A stretch of 64,000 bases of DNA from Frankia sp. QA3 (GCF_000262465.1 NZ_CM001489.1:3049575-3113574); one strand, 5' to 3'. Positions 42,798 through 52,644 are shown, counted from the stretch's first letter. Notes: a model not told the origin generated them from the sequence alone. A program made the numbers and translations.

Positions 42798-45614
42798 GTG
42801 TCTGACGAGATCGACCTGGCCGCCGTCACCACCTGCGCGGAATTCGGCCGCGCACTGACGGTCGTGCGGGAGCGGGCGGGGCTCAGCGTGCGTGACGTCG
42901 CCCGGAAGGTGAACGTCCCGGCCAGCACGGTCGGCGGCTACTTCGGCGGGTCCCACCTGCCGGGGCTGAAGCCGGCGCACCTCGTCGAGAACATGCTGCG
43001 CGCCTGCGGGGTGACCGATCCCGCCGAGCTGCACCGCTGGGTCGAGACCTGGAGCCGGATCCGGCGCACCCGCCGGGGCTCCGGCGACGACGAACGGGGC
43101 GCCGTCCGTGGCGGGTGGGACCCCGGCGCCATCGCCGGCCGGCGGCTCGGCGACGGCCGTGTCGCCGGCCGGCGGCTCGGCGACGGCGGTTCCCCGCGGA
43201 CACCCGCCGACCCGGCCCGCGGCGACGAGACCGCGGCGACCCTGACGATCGCGCCGCCGGTGGCCCGGTTGGATCGGCTGCCGGCGGTGCGCGGCCGCGG
43301 CGAGCTCCTCGCCCTGCTGACCGGCCTGCTGCCCGCCGCCGGGAGCGACACCGCCGGGCCGGACGGTGACAGCCGAGTCCGCGGCCGGGTGCACGTGCTG
43401 CACGGACTCGGCGGGATCGGCAAGAGCACCGTGGCCCTCGCCCTCGCCGCGACCGCGCTCGACCGCGGCGTGCGGACCTGGTGGATCAGCGCCACGCGTC
43501 CCGGCGCGGTGTCCGCGGCGATGGGTGCGCTCGCCGTCGAGCTCGGCGCCACCCATCATCAACTGCGGCGGGCCAGCCTGCCCGACCTGGTGTGGCGCCT
43601 GCTCGGCGCCGTCGACCAACCATGGCTGCTGATCATCGACAACGCCGACGATCCGGCCGGCGACCTGGGTCCGCCCGGCGGCGAGGTGCTTGACGGCACC
43701 GGTTGGCTGCGCCCGCTTCCCCGGCCTCAGGGCATGGTCGTGGTGACCACCCGCGACGGCGCGGACTGGTCGCTGGGCGCGGCCGGCGGCCGGACCCCGC
43801 CCTGGATACGCCTGCACCGGCTCGGTCCCCTCACCGACCACGACGCCGGGCAGGCGCTGCGCGACCTGGCGGGTGATGCCCCGGGATCTGCGCAGGCCGC
43901 GCAGAGCCTCGGCCACCGGCTCGGCGGGCTGCCGCTGGCGCTCTCACTGGCCGGCCAGTTCCTCGCCGAGGCGCGGCGGATGCCACCGGGTTTCGGCGGC
44001 TCCGCCGTCCCCCGGTCCTACCCGGCGTACGAACAGGCCCTGCGCACGAGTGGGCCCTGGTCGTTGCTGCCGGACTTCGACGGCGCGGGCCCACGGGCCA
44101 CGGCCCCGTGCCCCCAGCCGCAGCCCCCGGACACCCCGACGGACACCCAGGCCCCGGCCGACGCCCAGCCCCCGGCCGGCCCCCCGGCCGGCGGCATCGG
44201 CGTGGAGGGCCAGGTGTCCGGCGCGCCGGCGGGAGCGGCCGGGCGCCGCCGGGAGCGCGAGCTCGTCGGGCCGACCTGGGAGCTCTCGCTGGACCTGCTC
44301 GCCGCCCGCGGGCAGGCAGGGGCCCGGCCGCTGCTGACCCTGCTCGCCTGCCTCGGCGGCGATCCCATCCCCGTCGACGTGCTGCTCACCGCCGAGGTGC
44401 TCACCACCTCGCCCCTGTTCCACGATCTGCAGGCGACCAACCTGCAGGTGACCGAGCTGTGGGGGCTGGTGCGGGCCCTCGCCGGCCAGGGGCTGATCGA
44501 GCACACCCTCGACCCGGCCGACGCGCGCGCGCCGGCGTCGATCGGCGCGGGCGTGGCGCACCAGATCTGGCTGCATCCGCTGGTGCGGGACAGCTTCGGC
44601 CGGGCCGCGCACGTCTCCGGCCGGGTCGAGGACTACCTGGAGACGATCACCGCGCTGCTGGTCCACGCGGCCCGCCGGCTCGACCCGCGCGACCCCGAGA
44701 CCTGGCCTCGTTGGGCGATGCTCACCGGGCACGCGGACGCGGGCCTGGCGATGCTACGCGCACGGCGCCGGTGGGGACTGCCCGAGCTGACCGAGGCGCG
44801 GCTGCCGCCGGAGCTGCTGGTCCCCGCGACGCTGGCCGCCCGTTTCCTGCGCGCGACCGGACGCCTCGCCGAGGCCGCCGAGGCGTATGAGGCCGTGTTG
44901 CTCACCGGCCGGCGGCTGTTCGGCGACGACCACGCCGACGTGCTGTCCACCGCCCATGACCTGTACCGGGTGCGCGCCGCACAGGGCCGGCCCGGCGACG
45001 CGGAGGAGGGGCTGCGGGCCGTCCTCGACGACCGGGTACGGGTCCTCGGCGCGGACCACCCCGACACCCTGACGACGCAGCACTACCTGGGCCGCACCCT
45101 GCGCGAGTCGGGCCGCCACCGGGAGGCGCTCGGCTGGTTCACGCGGACGCTCACCAGCCGGGAGCGGGTCCTCGGCCACCGCCACCGCGACACCCTCACC
45201 ACCCGCAACAACATCGCTGATGTGCTCGTCGAGCAGCGGCAGTGGGCGGCGGCGGAACGGATGCTGAGCGCCGTGTGGACGGACCGGGTCGACACCCTCG
45301 GGCCCGAGCACCCCGCGACCCTGGTGACCCGCTACCACCTGGCCCGGCTCGACCATCGCCGCGGCGAGGACACCCGGGCCGCGCGGACGGCCGCCGAGCT
45401 GGTGGCGGCCTGCCGGCGTGTCCTGGGTCCCGATCATCCCCGCACCCTGACGGCGATCTGCCTGCACGGCGAGATCAACCAGGAGCTCGGCCGGCTCGCC
45501 GCGGCGCGCACCGACGTGGGGGACGCGCACCGGCGCAGCCTGCGGGTGCTGGGCCCGGAGCACGGGACCACGCTGCGGCTTCAGCGGCTCGTCGGCCGTT
45601 CCCCGTCGTCCTGA
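42798..45614 (+). CDS. XRE-HTH / NB-ARC ATPase / TPR STAND protein
   Basis: This 938-residue signalling ATPase has three parts. An XRE-type HTH at about 10-65 contains LSVRDVARKVNVPASTVGGY. The NB-ARC core at about 160-500 has P-loop VLHGLGGIGKSTVAL, Walker B WLLIIDNADD, VVVTTRDGADW as sensor 1 and the GLPLALSLAG motif. At about 690-930 are kinesin-light-chain-type TPRs with repeats such as LGRTLRESGRHREALGWF and the HPDTLTTQHYLG pattern. A Pro/Ala-rich stretch interrupts the middle (about 430-470). A 30-bp repeat encodes AGRRLGDG twice. The GTG at 42798 is the start. Such STAND proteins act as ligand-gated oligomeric switches in regulation or defence; the trigger is unknown. Confidence 0.85.
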   Translation: MSDEIDLAAVTTCAEFGRALTVVRERAGLSVRDVARKVNVPASTVGGYFGGSHLPGLKPAHLVENMLRACGVTDPAELHRWVETWSRIRRTRRGSGDDERGAVRGGWDPGAIAGRRLGDGRVAGRRLGDGGSPRTPADPARGDETAATLTIAPPVARLDRLPAVRGRGELLALLTGLLPAAGSDTAGPDGDSRVRGRVHVLHGLGGIGKSTVALALAATALDRGVRTWWISATRPGAVSAAMGALAVELGATHHQLRRASLPDLVWRLLGAVDQPWLLIIDNADDPAGDLGPPGGEVLDGTGWLRPLPRPQGMVVVTTRDGADWSLGAAGGRTPPWIRLHRLGPLTDHDAGQALRDLAGDAPGSAQAAQSLGHRLGGLPLALSLAGQFLAEARRMPPGFGGSAVPRSYPAYEQALRTSGPWSLLPDFDGAGPRATAPCPQPQPPDTPTDTQAPADAQPPAGPPAGGIGVEGQVSGAPAGAAGRRRERELVGPTWELSLDLLAARGQAGARPLLTLLACLGGDPIPVDVLLTAEVLTTSPLFHDLQATNLQVTELWGLVRALAGQGLIEHTLDPADARAPASIGAGVAHQIWLHPLVRDSFGRAAHVSGRVEDYLETITALLVHAARRLDPRDPETWPRWAMLTGHADAGLAMLRARRRWGLPELTEARLPPELLVPATLAARFLRATGRLAEAAEAYEAVLLTGRRLFGDDHADVLSTAHDLYRVRAAQGRPGDAEEGLRAVLDDRVRVLGADHPDTLTTQHYLGRTLRESGRHREALGWFTRTLTSRERVLGHRHRDTLTTRNNIADVLVEQRQWAAAERMLSAVWTDRVDTLGPEHPATLVTRYHLARLDHRRGEDTRAARTAAELVAACRRVLGPDHPRTLTAICLHGEINQELGRLAAARTDVGDAHRRSLRVLGPEHGTTLRLQRLVGRSPSS
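43132..43191 (+). repeat. 30-bp near-perfect coding tandem duplication
   Basis: The unit TCGCCGGCCGGCGGCTCG plus 12 bases occurs twice in the STAND gene, duplicating AGRRLGDG in the linker between the HTH and the ATPase. Confidence 0.9.
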
Positions 45615-46909
45615 CGCGATACGTCCGCGGCCGATACGTCCGCGGACGGTCCGGCGGGCAGCGCCGGGACGCCAGCCGTGCCGCCCATCCGCACCCGGGC
45701 GCACCCTTCGCCACCCCGCCCAGCCAAATCCCGCCCAGCCAAATCCCGCCCGGTCAACAGCCGCAGCGGCAACCCGACCGCCCAGCCGCCCAGGGCGGGC
45801 ACCAGGGCCCACAGCGGTAGCCCGGCCGGCTCGGTCAGCAGCCAGGCGACGCTCGCCAGCTGGCAGGCGAGCAGGTTCACCAGGACGAAGCCGCCGCCGC
45901 GGGAGCGAGGCGACCGGATCGGGTCGAGGCCGGGAGCGCCCGAGCGGATCAGCCGGACCAGGCCGGCGGTGGCGACCAGCGCGGCCACGACGGCCGCCGC
46001 CGCGGCAAGCCCGCGCCCGGCCAGGGACGCCTGGCCGCCGGGCGGGCCGGGCGGCACGGAGGCGGCCGAGCTCCCCGGCACGGCCGGCACCACGGCGACG
46101 CCGTCCGCGTCGGCGGCAAGAGCGAGCCCGCTCGCCGCGGACACGACGGCGACGATCCCGACCTGCGCGGTGAGCACGATCGCCACGTACCGCCGCGGGA
46201 AGACGAAACCCCGGGGTCGGCGCAGGCGCACGCCGGTGGCCAGGGCCGGCGTCCGCCGCCCCGCGACCCGGTCGGTGGGCAGATCACGCAGGTCCGCGAC
46301 CGCAAGACCGGCGACGATCATCGCGAGGCCGAACCCCGCGGTGAGCAGGAGTACGCCCGAGCCCACCTCGCCCCCGGCAGCGACGACGCCCAGCGGCAGG
46401 CCGCCGGCGACCGTGGCCGCGACCAGCAGGCAGCGCAGCGATGGCACGCCCCGCGCCGGCCGTCGTGCCAGGGCCAGCCAGGCGCGCAGGCCGACGGCGG
46501 CCACGAAGCCGAGCCGGGCGGGCAGGCAGGCCGCCCACAACCAGCCGCCGCCCACCACGGCCGCCCCTGCCAGCACCGCCCATCCGGCGACCCAGCCGGG
46601 CGCGACCCGGTCCTGGACGAGAGGGCTGTCCCGGCGTGCCGGGTTGATCCGGTCGGCGTCGAGACCGGCGACGGCGTCGAGCAGGCGGCCGTACACCGAC
46701 AGCAGCGCCCCGGCGAGAGTGAGCAGCAGCACCGCCCCGACCCGGGGATCCGGCAGCGCGAGGCCGCCGACGGCGAACGGGACGGCGTCCGCCAGCGCGG
46801 TTCCCGGCCGGGTCAGCGCCCGCACGTCCACCAGGCGGCGGACCGCGGTCCGGTCCCGCCGCGCCGCCTCTGCCCGGCCCGCCGGCGCTCCAGCGACACG
46901 GCTTCCCAT
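45581..46909 (-). CDS. UbiA-type prenyltransferase-like membrane protein
   Basis: This 442-residue protein with about nine hydrophobic segments belongs to the UbiA superfamily. The two Asp-rich sites are GRLLDAVAGLDADRINPARR, where the usual Asn of NxxxD is replaced, and DLRDLPTDRVAGRR. These bind Mg-prenyl diphosphate. It would attach a prenyl group to an aromatic or lipid acceptor, which is unknown. The C-terminal tail is low-complexity and carries a 15-bp tandem repeat (45717-45746; GRDLA twice) and another (45617-45646). It overlaps the 3' end of the STAND gene by 34 bases. Compared with usual UbiA proteins (about 290) it is long. Confidence 0.75.
   Translation of the reverse strand: MGSRVAGAPAGRAEAARRDRTAVRRLVDVRALTRPGTALADAVPFAVGGLALPDPRVGAVLLLTLAGALLSVYGRLLDAVAGLDADRINPARRDSPLVQDRVAPGWVAGWAVLAGAAVVGGGWLWAACLPARLGFVAAVGLRAWLALARRPARGVPSLRCLLVAATVAGGLPLGVVAAGGEVGSGVLLLTAGFGLAMIVAGLAVADLRDLPTDRVAGRRTPALATGVRLRRPRGFVFPRRYVAIVLTAQVGIVAVVSAASGLALAADADGVAVVPAVPGSSAASVPPGPPGGQASLAGRGLAAAAAVVAALVATAGLVRLIRSGAPGLDPIRSPRSRGGGFVLVNLLACQLASVAWLLTEPAGLPLWALVPALGGWAVGLPLRLLTGRDLAGRDLAGRGGEGCARVRMGGTAGVPALPAGPSADVSAADVSRQDDGERPTSR
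45617..45646. repeat. 15-bp tandem duplication
   Basis: CGATACGTCCGCGGC is followed by a copy with one change, near the 3' end of the UbiA-type gene and just past the STAND stop codon. Confidence 0.85.
45717..45746 (-). repeat. 15-bp perfect coding tandem duplication
   Basis: CGCCCAGCCAAATCC is repeated exactly and encodes the duplicated GRDLA near the C-terminus of the UbiA-type protein. Confidence 0.9.
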
Positions 46910-47018
46910 CCGACCTCACGATCGTTTCTCGCGTCCCCTGAGCACTGCGCTCACGGACGATCGCAGCCTGTCGAGAAAAACCCATTCGGGACGCCGATAA
47001 AAGGCAGTCGCGCATCGC

Positions 47019-47033
47019 CGTACAAGGTCGTAC
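47019..47033. promoter_or_regulatory. Motif CGTACAAGGTCGTAC, copy 1
   Basis: This is a 15-base motif with GTAC at both ends, 110 bases upstream of the UbiA-type start. It differs at one position from a second copy 524 bases away. The repetition suggests a protein-binding site. Confidence 0.45.
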
Positions 47034-47542
47034 AGGCAGCGGCGAGTGCGCGATGTGACACCCGGTGTATGGCCGACCGGAAGTGGCAGCGGACCGATCC
47101 GTATTCCAGTAAGATGACCGCTACGATGCGCGCCGCCGATCGTCCGCCGAGCGCCGGGCCGCCGGCTTCGGGGCGCGGCCGAAGGAAACCGTGGGCATCC
47201 CGGCAATGCCCGGCCCGACATCACGCTGGAAGGGCCGCCTCAACGGCGCGGATTCACGCGAGGGGGCGCGCGGTGACGGCCGCGGAGGCGCATTGTCGCG
47301 GATGGGCGGGGTCCGGTCGGCGCGCGCCGGGACAACGTCGCGGCGGCGGCAGCGGCGGCCGCCGGAGCGGGCCTCCCCCCGATGGCAGGTCCGCTCCGGC
47401 GGCGAGCCGAGGGCGCGGTCGTCGACCAGCCACCCCCGCTGGCCGCCGGGGTGCAGATCATGTGGCGGCGGCGGCCGCAGCCCTTCGGCGGCTCCCAGAT
47501 AACCGCGTGCCGGACTAACCGGAAAGACCTGGACGGGAAATC

Positions 47543-47557
47543 CGTACAACGTCGTAC
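47543..47557. promoter_or_regulatory. Motif CGTACAACGTCGTAC, copy 2
   Basis: This is the second copy of the GTAC-flanked motif, about 420 bases upstream of the kinase-TIR start. The core GTAC-AACGTC-GTAC is close to a perfect dyad. Confidence 0.45.
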
Positions 47558-47979
47558 GCGACGGACCGACGTGGCGAACGGCGGATCGGGGCGGCGGCCA
47601 GCCTGATGGGATCGGCGGAGAGCATCCCGCTCGCCCGCGGACGCGTTGTATACGGTGCGCCGGAAAGCGAACCGCGGCCGCACGACCGGTCGCGCCGCCG
47701 TTACGCCGGGCTCTCACCGCCGTCACGTATTGGCGAAACAGCGGCCAGCGGCCATGTCCGCAGTTAGCGTCGAAACGGTCCACCCGTCGGTCGCCGGCGG
47801 CAACCGAGTTCCCGGGCGGTATTCTCGGCGCGTCACTTGCCAGTCGGCGCACGCATCGCCCGACCCATCGCCGCAGGTGGTCCGGTGCCGGTCATGGGTG
47901 GCCGCATGACCGGTGCCCGGGCCAGTTCGCCTCACCAGGAAGCAATCCCGCAATCCGCGAACACGTGTTCCCAGGAGTC

Positions 47980-49953
47980 ATGGTGTCTTCCCGTTGGCTG
48001 GATGAGCCGCTGCAGACCGAGCTGGACGACGCCGCCGTGACCGCGCTGCGGCAGTGGTGCTCCCAGACCGAAATCACCTTTCGGCTGGTCCGCTGGCTCA
48101 CCGGCGGCCGATCCGCCGCCCTGGTCGCCGCCGTCCTGGAGGACGATCCCCACGGGGGCGCCCGCCAGCTGATCATGAAGCTGGACCGGGCGCCGGGCAC
48201 CATGGAGGATCCCCGACCCGGCGAGTTCGCCCACCACCGGCGAGCGCTGGCCGAGTCCCCGGACTTCGCCCGCCAGCACCTCACCGAGCCCGTCCACCAG
48301 CCCATCCCGGTCGGCGACGGGCGCTGGTTCGTCTTCCAGCGGGTGGCCGGCGGCAGCCTGCGCGACCCGATCACCCTGCACACGCTGCTGGACACCGTCC
48401 TCCATCCGCCCCGCCCGGCCCGCGGGACCGCGCCAGCCCGGCCCTGGGGCCCGCAGCCCGCCTTCCCCCGGCCGGCCGCCGACGCCGCCGCCTTCGCCGA
48501 GGTCAGCTGCGCGGTCGTCCGGTCGGTCCTTGGTGAATGGGCGGGGCCGACGCGGCTGCCCTCGATGGACGTGCCGGCCATCCTCGGCCGCCAGCTCGGC
48601 GACCGGCTCGCCCCCGGCAGCCGGCTGCACCGCCTCGCCGCCGCGCACGCCGGGCGCACCGTCACCGTCGAGGATGAGGATCGTCCGCTGCCCAACCCGT
48701 TCGCCCTGGTGCTGGACGGGAGCCGGACCGCCGGCGTGAGGCTGCCCACGTTCGTCGGGCGTGCTCACGGGGACCTGCACGTCGAGAACATCCTCATCCC
48801 GACCGCTGTGCGCGACGCGGGCACGGCCTTCCAGCTGATCGACCTGTCGCGCTACGCCGCCGACGCCGTGCTCACCCGCGATCCCACCCATCTCGTGCTG
48901 CACGTCCTCGCCCGGACGCTGGTCGAGCTGTCCCCGGCCCAGCGCACCGCCACCATCGACCTGCTGCTCGACCCGGACCTCGACGGGGCGCTCGTGCCCC
49001 GGTGGCTGTGGCTGTTCATCGACCAGGTCCGCTCCGCCGGGGAGGACTGGGCGCGGGCGGCGGGTCTGGTCGAGCAGTGGCGCGACCAGCTGCCGCTGTC
49101 AGTGCTGGCCTGCGCGCTGACCTGCCTGGGCCGGGCGTCGACCCGCGAGGAGGACCGAGGCTGGTTCCTACGTCTCGCCGCGAACGCCGCCGCCGTCTTC
49201 CTCGACCAGCACGGCCTCGACCAGCACGGCCTGGAGCAGCACGGCCTGGAGCGGCACGGCCCCGAGCACTCCGACCCCGAGCACTCCGACCCCGAACAGC
49301 CCGACCCGCAGCGCCAGGGCCCGCAGCGCCAGGGCCCGCAGCGGCAGGGGCCGCAGCGGCCCGGCGCGGACGAGCCCGGCGACGCACCCCCCGAGCCCCT
49401 GGTCGCCGGCGCCGCGAACGGCACGCCCAGCAGGACACCCGCGGACAGCACGACCGGTGGTCCCGGCGCATCCCCGCGCCGCGCGGGCGGCGTTGCGGAC
49501 GGCTCTGCGGTCGACGTGGTGCTCTCACACACCCGGGCCGACGCCGAGTGGGCAAGCTGGATCGGCTGGCATCTGGAGGCGGCGGGCTGGCGCGTCCTGC
49601 CGCACCTCGATGACCCCGACAACCCCGACGAACCGAGCGGGTTGGGGACGGCCATCTCGCTGGCGGACGCGGTCGCCCAGGTGCCGCGCACGCTCGTCGT
49701 GCTCTCCCCCGCCTACCTCACCGAGGTGCAGAGCAGCGCCGGGTGGCGGGAGGCCTTCCCCGCGGCGGACGCCGCCTGCGGCCGCCGGCTGGTCACGATC
49801 CGGGTCGAACGCTGCGATCCGCCGGACTGGCTGGCCCACGTCGAGACGGTGGACCTCGTCGGGCTCGGCGAGGATGAGGCCCGAGCGACGCTCGTCGACC
49901 GGATGACGGCCCTGCGCGACGGCGACGGGACCATCGGACACCAGCCGCGGTAG
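47980..49953 (+). CDS. Kinase-fold (APH-like) / TIR domain fusion protein
   Basis: The 657-residue protein joins two domains. Residues about 1-400 look like an aminoglycoside-phosphotransferase/protein-kinase-like fold: LIMKLDRAPGT has the nucleotide-lysine region, RAHGDLHVENILI near 263 is the catalytic loop with Asp and Asn, and FQLIDLSRY carries the metal Asp. A repeat-rich linker (about 410-465) with QHGLD/E and RQGPQ units follows. Residues about 510-650 form a TIR domain: VDVVLSHTRADAEWASWI, WRVLPHLDD, VVLSPAYLTEVQSSAGWREAF with a Glu near 591 at the NADase position, and VTIRVERCDPPDWL. The start is ATG 47980 or GTG 47983 after AGGAG. I infer a TIR effector gated by a kinase-like sensor. 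Confidence 0.75.
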   Translation: MVSSRWLDEPLQTELDDAAVTALRQWCSQTEITFRLVRWLTGGRSAALVAAVLEDDPHGGARQLIMKLDRAPGTMEDPRPGEFAHHRRALAESPDFARQHLTEPVHQPIPVGDGRWFVFQRVAGGSLRDPITLHTLLDTVLHPPRPARGTAPARPWGPQPAFPRPAADAAAFAEVSCAVVRSVLGEWAGPTRLPSMDVPAILGRQLGDRLAPGSRLHRLAAAHAGRTVTVEDEDRPLPNPFALVLDGSRTAGVRLPTFVGRAHGDLHVENILIPTAVRDAGTAFQLIDLSRYAADAVLTRDPTHLVLHVLARTLVELSPAQRTATIDLLLDPDLDGALVPRWLWLFIDQVRSAGEDWARAAGLVEQWRDQLPLSVLACALTCLGRASTREEDRGWFLRLAANAAAVFLDQHGLDQHGLEQHGLERHGPEHSDPEHSDPEQPDPQRQGPQRQGPQRQGPQRPGADEPGDAPPEPLVAGAANGTPSRTPADSTTGGPGASPRRAGGVADGSAVDVVLSHTRADAEWASWIGWHLEAAGWRVLPHLDDPDNPDEPSGLGTAISLADAVAQVPRTLVVLSPAYLTEVQSSAGWREAFPAADAACGRRLVTIRVERCDPPDWLAHVETVDLVGLGEDEARATLVDRMTALRDGDGTIGHQPR

Positions 49954-49958
49954 TCCTC

Positions 49959-50002
49959 CCGGGCGGGCGTCGGCGACGGTCCGGGCGGGCGTCGACGACG
50001 GT
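49959..50002. repeat. 22-bp tandem duplication
   Basis: CCGGGCGGGCGTCGGCGACG plus two bases occurs twice with one mismatch, between the convergent kinase-TIR and acyl-CoA carboxylase genes. Confidence 0.85.
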
Positions 50003-50029
50003 CCGGTCAGGGGCCCGCGGCAGTCCCGG

Positions 50030-52561
50030 TCAGGGAACCTCGGCGGTCGGGTCCGCGGGATCCTGCAGCGGCGAGACGACCGCCAGGACCTGGTCCAGGG
50101 CGACGGGCTCGCCGGGGCGGACCAGCACCTCGGCGACGACGCCGGCGGCCGCCGCCGAGACGGGATGCTCCATCTTCATCGCCTCGACCACGACCAGCGA
50201 CTGCCCGTCGGTGACGGTCATACCCGGCTCGACGAGGACGGCGATCACCGTGCCCGGCATGGGGCTGCGCGCCTGGCCACCCAGCGCCGAGGCCACGTCC
50301 GCCCCGGCCACGGGAACCGCTTCGGCCAACTCCCAGGCCCGGCCGTCCCGCCCCAGCCAGAGCAGCTCACCGGCGGGGGTCGGTCCCACCGCGGCCGTGA
50401 TCGGGCCGCGGGCGCCGGCCCCGGTGGACGGGTCCGCCGGGTCCTGCTCGCCCTCGGTCGCCGCCCACGCGAACGCCCACCGGGTGGTGACCGAGCCGAT
50501 CGTGACCAGCAGGTCGTCGCCGACCTGGCGCACCGATGCGGCGACCGGCGGCCCGTCGGCGAGGCGGACCCGCGCGGCGGCCGGCGTGCCGCGGGCGCTG
50601 ACCCGCACGGTCGCCGCCCGCGGGCCGAGCGCGGTACCGCCGCCGGCGGAACCCGCCGCCGCGACCGGATTGCCGCCCGCCGCCGGGCCGGCCGGCTCGG
50701 ATCCGCCGGGACTGGACCCTGCGCCGGATCCGGGCGCGGCGCCGTCGGCGCCACCGCCCCCGGCGCCACCGCCGGCTGGGTCGTCGCCGCCGGGGCCGCC
50801 GCCGCCCGCCAGGCCGGGGCCGCCGCCCGGGATCAGCACGTCCCAGCTCAGCCACGCAGGCTCGCCGGGACGCCATCCGGAGGGGAGGTCCCACGGGTCG
50901 ACGAGCGGGCCGACCGGCTGCAGGGCGAGCAACCGGGCCAGCGCGTAGCCGAGGATGGCCTCGCCGGGCAGCTCGTCGGCGGTGAGCGCGGCGAGGTCGC
51001 GTTCGACCAGATCGGTGTCGAGCCGGCCGGCGACGACATCAGGATGGCCGAGCAGCGACCGCAGGAAACCGATGTTGGTGGTGACGCCGAGCAGGACGGT
51101 GGCGGCGAGAGCGGCGTCGAGCCGGGCGATCGCGGCCGGCCGGTCGGGCCCCCAGGCGACGATCTTGGCGAGCATGGGGTCGTAGGCGGTGCCGACGGTG
51201 TCGCCGGCGGCGATGCCGGCGTCGACGCGGATGGCGGGCCCCGCGGGCTCGCGGAAGTCGAGGATGTGCCCGCCGGTCGGCAGGAAGCCGCGCGCGGGGT
51301 CCTCCGCGTACACGCGGGCCTCCACGGCGTGGCCGGTGAGGCGGACGTCGGCCTGGCCGAACCGCAGCGGCTCCCCGGCCGCGATCCGGATCTGCTCGGC
51401 GACCAGGTCCACCCCGGTGACCAGTTCGGTCACGGCGTGCTCCACCTGTAGGCGGGTGTTCATCTCCATGAAGTAGAACTCGTCGGGCGCGTCGGCGGAC
51501 AGGACGAACTCGACCGTGCCGGCGCCGACATAGCCGACGGCGCCGGCCACCGCGACCGCCGCGGCGCCGAGCCGTTCCCGGGTGCGCGCGTCGAGCAGCG
51601 GCGACGGCGCCTCCTCGATGATCTTCTGGTGGCGACGCTGCAGGCTACACTCGCGCTCCCCCAGGTGCAGCACGGTACCGTGCGCGTCGGCGAGCACCTG
51701 CACCTCGACGTGGCGGGGCCGGGCGATGAGCCGCTCCACGAACAGGGTGTCGTCACCGAAGGCGGCGGCGGCCTCCCTGCGGGCCGAGACGAGGGCGGCG
51801 GCCATCTCCCCCGGTGCGCGCACGACCCGCATGCCCTTGCCGCCACCGCCGGCCGACGGCTTGACCAGGACCGGGTAGCCGAGCTGGCCCGCGGCCTCGG
51901 TGATCGCGGCGTCGCTCATGGCGGGCGACGACCGCCCCGGTACCACCGCCACGCCGACCTCCGCGACGGTCCGCCGCGCGACGATCTTGTCGCCCATCAC
52001 CTCGACCGCGGCGGCCGACGGGCCGATGAAGAACAGCCCGGCGGCCTCGCAGGCCCGGACGAAGGCCGCGTTCTCGGCGAGGAAACCGTACCCGGGATGG
52101 ATGGCCTGGGCGCCGCAGACCTGCGCGGCCTCGATGACCGCGTCGACGTCCAGGTAGCTCTCCCGGGCCGGCGCGGGCCCCAGCCGGACCGCGACGTCGG
52201 CCTCGCGGACGTGGCGCGCGCCGGCGTCCGCGTCGGAGTAGACGGCGATCGAGCGGATGCCGAGATCGCGCAGGGTGCGGATGATCCGGACGGCGATCTC
52301 GCCGCGGTTGGCGACGAGCACGGACGAGAACGCCAGACCCGGCACCCCGGGGACCCGCGGGGGCAGGCCGGGTCCGGTCCGGCGCTGCGCGGGCGCCGGT
52401 TCACGGGGCGCGATGGCGCCCGTGGCGATCGCGCCCGCGCCGGCCGCGGCGGATGCCGTCGCCGTCCCGCCCGGCCCGCCCGGCTCGCCGCCGCCACCGG
52501 CCCCGGCGGCTCCCGGCTGGCCGGTCACATGGTTCCAGGCGGACAGGTCAGCGGCTGACAC
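50030..52561 (-). CDS. Acyl-CoA carboxylase alpha subunit (biotin carboxylase + BCCP)
   Basis: This 843-residue biotin-dependent subunit carboxylates its own biotin with bicarbonate and ATP. The biotin carboxylase part (about 80-530) begins [17 protein letters not shown] and contains [33 protein letters not shown] and [11 protein letters not shown] variable Gly-rich region follows (about 610-660). The BCCP domain at the end has [12 protein letters not shown] with the biotinyl-lysine. The first 75 residues are low-complexity; the GTG at 52561 is the longest start, and a later start is possible. It lies 83 bases after the beta subunit gene. The pair fits methylcrotonyl-, geranyl- or propionyl-CoA carboxylases; substrate unresolved. 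Confidence 0.93.
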   Translation of the reverse strand: MSAADLSAWNHVTGQPGAAGAGGGGEPGGPGGTATASAAAGAGAIATGAIAPREPAPAQRRTGPGLPPRVPGVPGLAFSSVLVANRGEIAVRIIRTLRDLGIRSIAVYSDADAGARHVREADVAVRLGPAPARESYLDVDAVIEAAQVCGAQAIHPGYGFLAENAAFVRACEAAGLFFIGPSAAAVEVMGDKIVARRTVAEVGVAVVPGRSSPAMSDAAITEAAGQLGYPVLVKPSAGGGGKGMRVVRAPGEMAAALVSARREAAAAFGDDTLFVERLIARPRHVEVQVLADAHGTVLHLGERECSLQRRHQKIIEEAPSPLLDARTRERLGAAAVAVAGAVGYVGAGTVEFVLSADAPDEFYFMEMNTRLQVEHAVTELVTGVDLVAEQIRIAAGEPLRFGQADVRLTGHAVEARVYAEDPARGFLPTGGHILDFREPAGPAIRVDAGIAAGDTVGTAYDPMLAKIVAWGPDRPAAIARLDAALAATVLLGVTTNIGFLRSLLGHPDVVAGRLDTDLVERDLAALTADELPGEAILGYALARLLALQPVGPLVDPWDLPSGWRPGEPAWLSWDVLIPGGGPGLAGGGGPGGDDPAGGGAGGGGADGAAPGSGAGSSPGGSEPAGPAAGGNPVAAAGSAGGGTALGPRAATVRVSARGTPAAARVRLADGPPVAASVRQVGDDLLVTIGSVTTRWAFAWAATEGEQDPADPSTGAGARGPITAAVGPTPAGELLWLGRDGRAWELAEAVPVAGADVASALGGQARSPMPGTVIAVLVEPGMTVTDGQSLVVVEAMKMEHPVSAAAAGVVAEVLVRPGEPVALDQVLAVVSPLQDPADPTAEVP

Positions 52562-52644
52562 CCTTGATCCTCACGTCTGCACTCCCCTCACCGCCGGCCG
52601 GACACCCGGATCGCGGCCGCCGACCACGTCCGTCGCCCACCCGT

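Larger units (their letters stand above)
46910..47979. other. 1.07-kb intergenic region with a duplicated palindrome-like motif
   Basis: This is the longest gene-free stretch. Several frames are open because of high GC, but none has a family signature, good start or natural composition, so I call no gene. It holds two copies of CGTACAA(G/C)GTCGTAC (47019-47033 and 47543-47557) and a TATTCT -10-like box at 47820-47825. The promoters of the UbiA-type gene and of the kinase-TIR gene must lie here. Confidence 0.5.

Noticed and set aside
47121..47852. Long open frame on the minus strand in the gene-free region
   Set aside because: It is Arg/Pro/Gly-rich throughout, with no recognisable domain, poor start and composition expected of random high-GC sequence.
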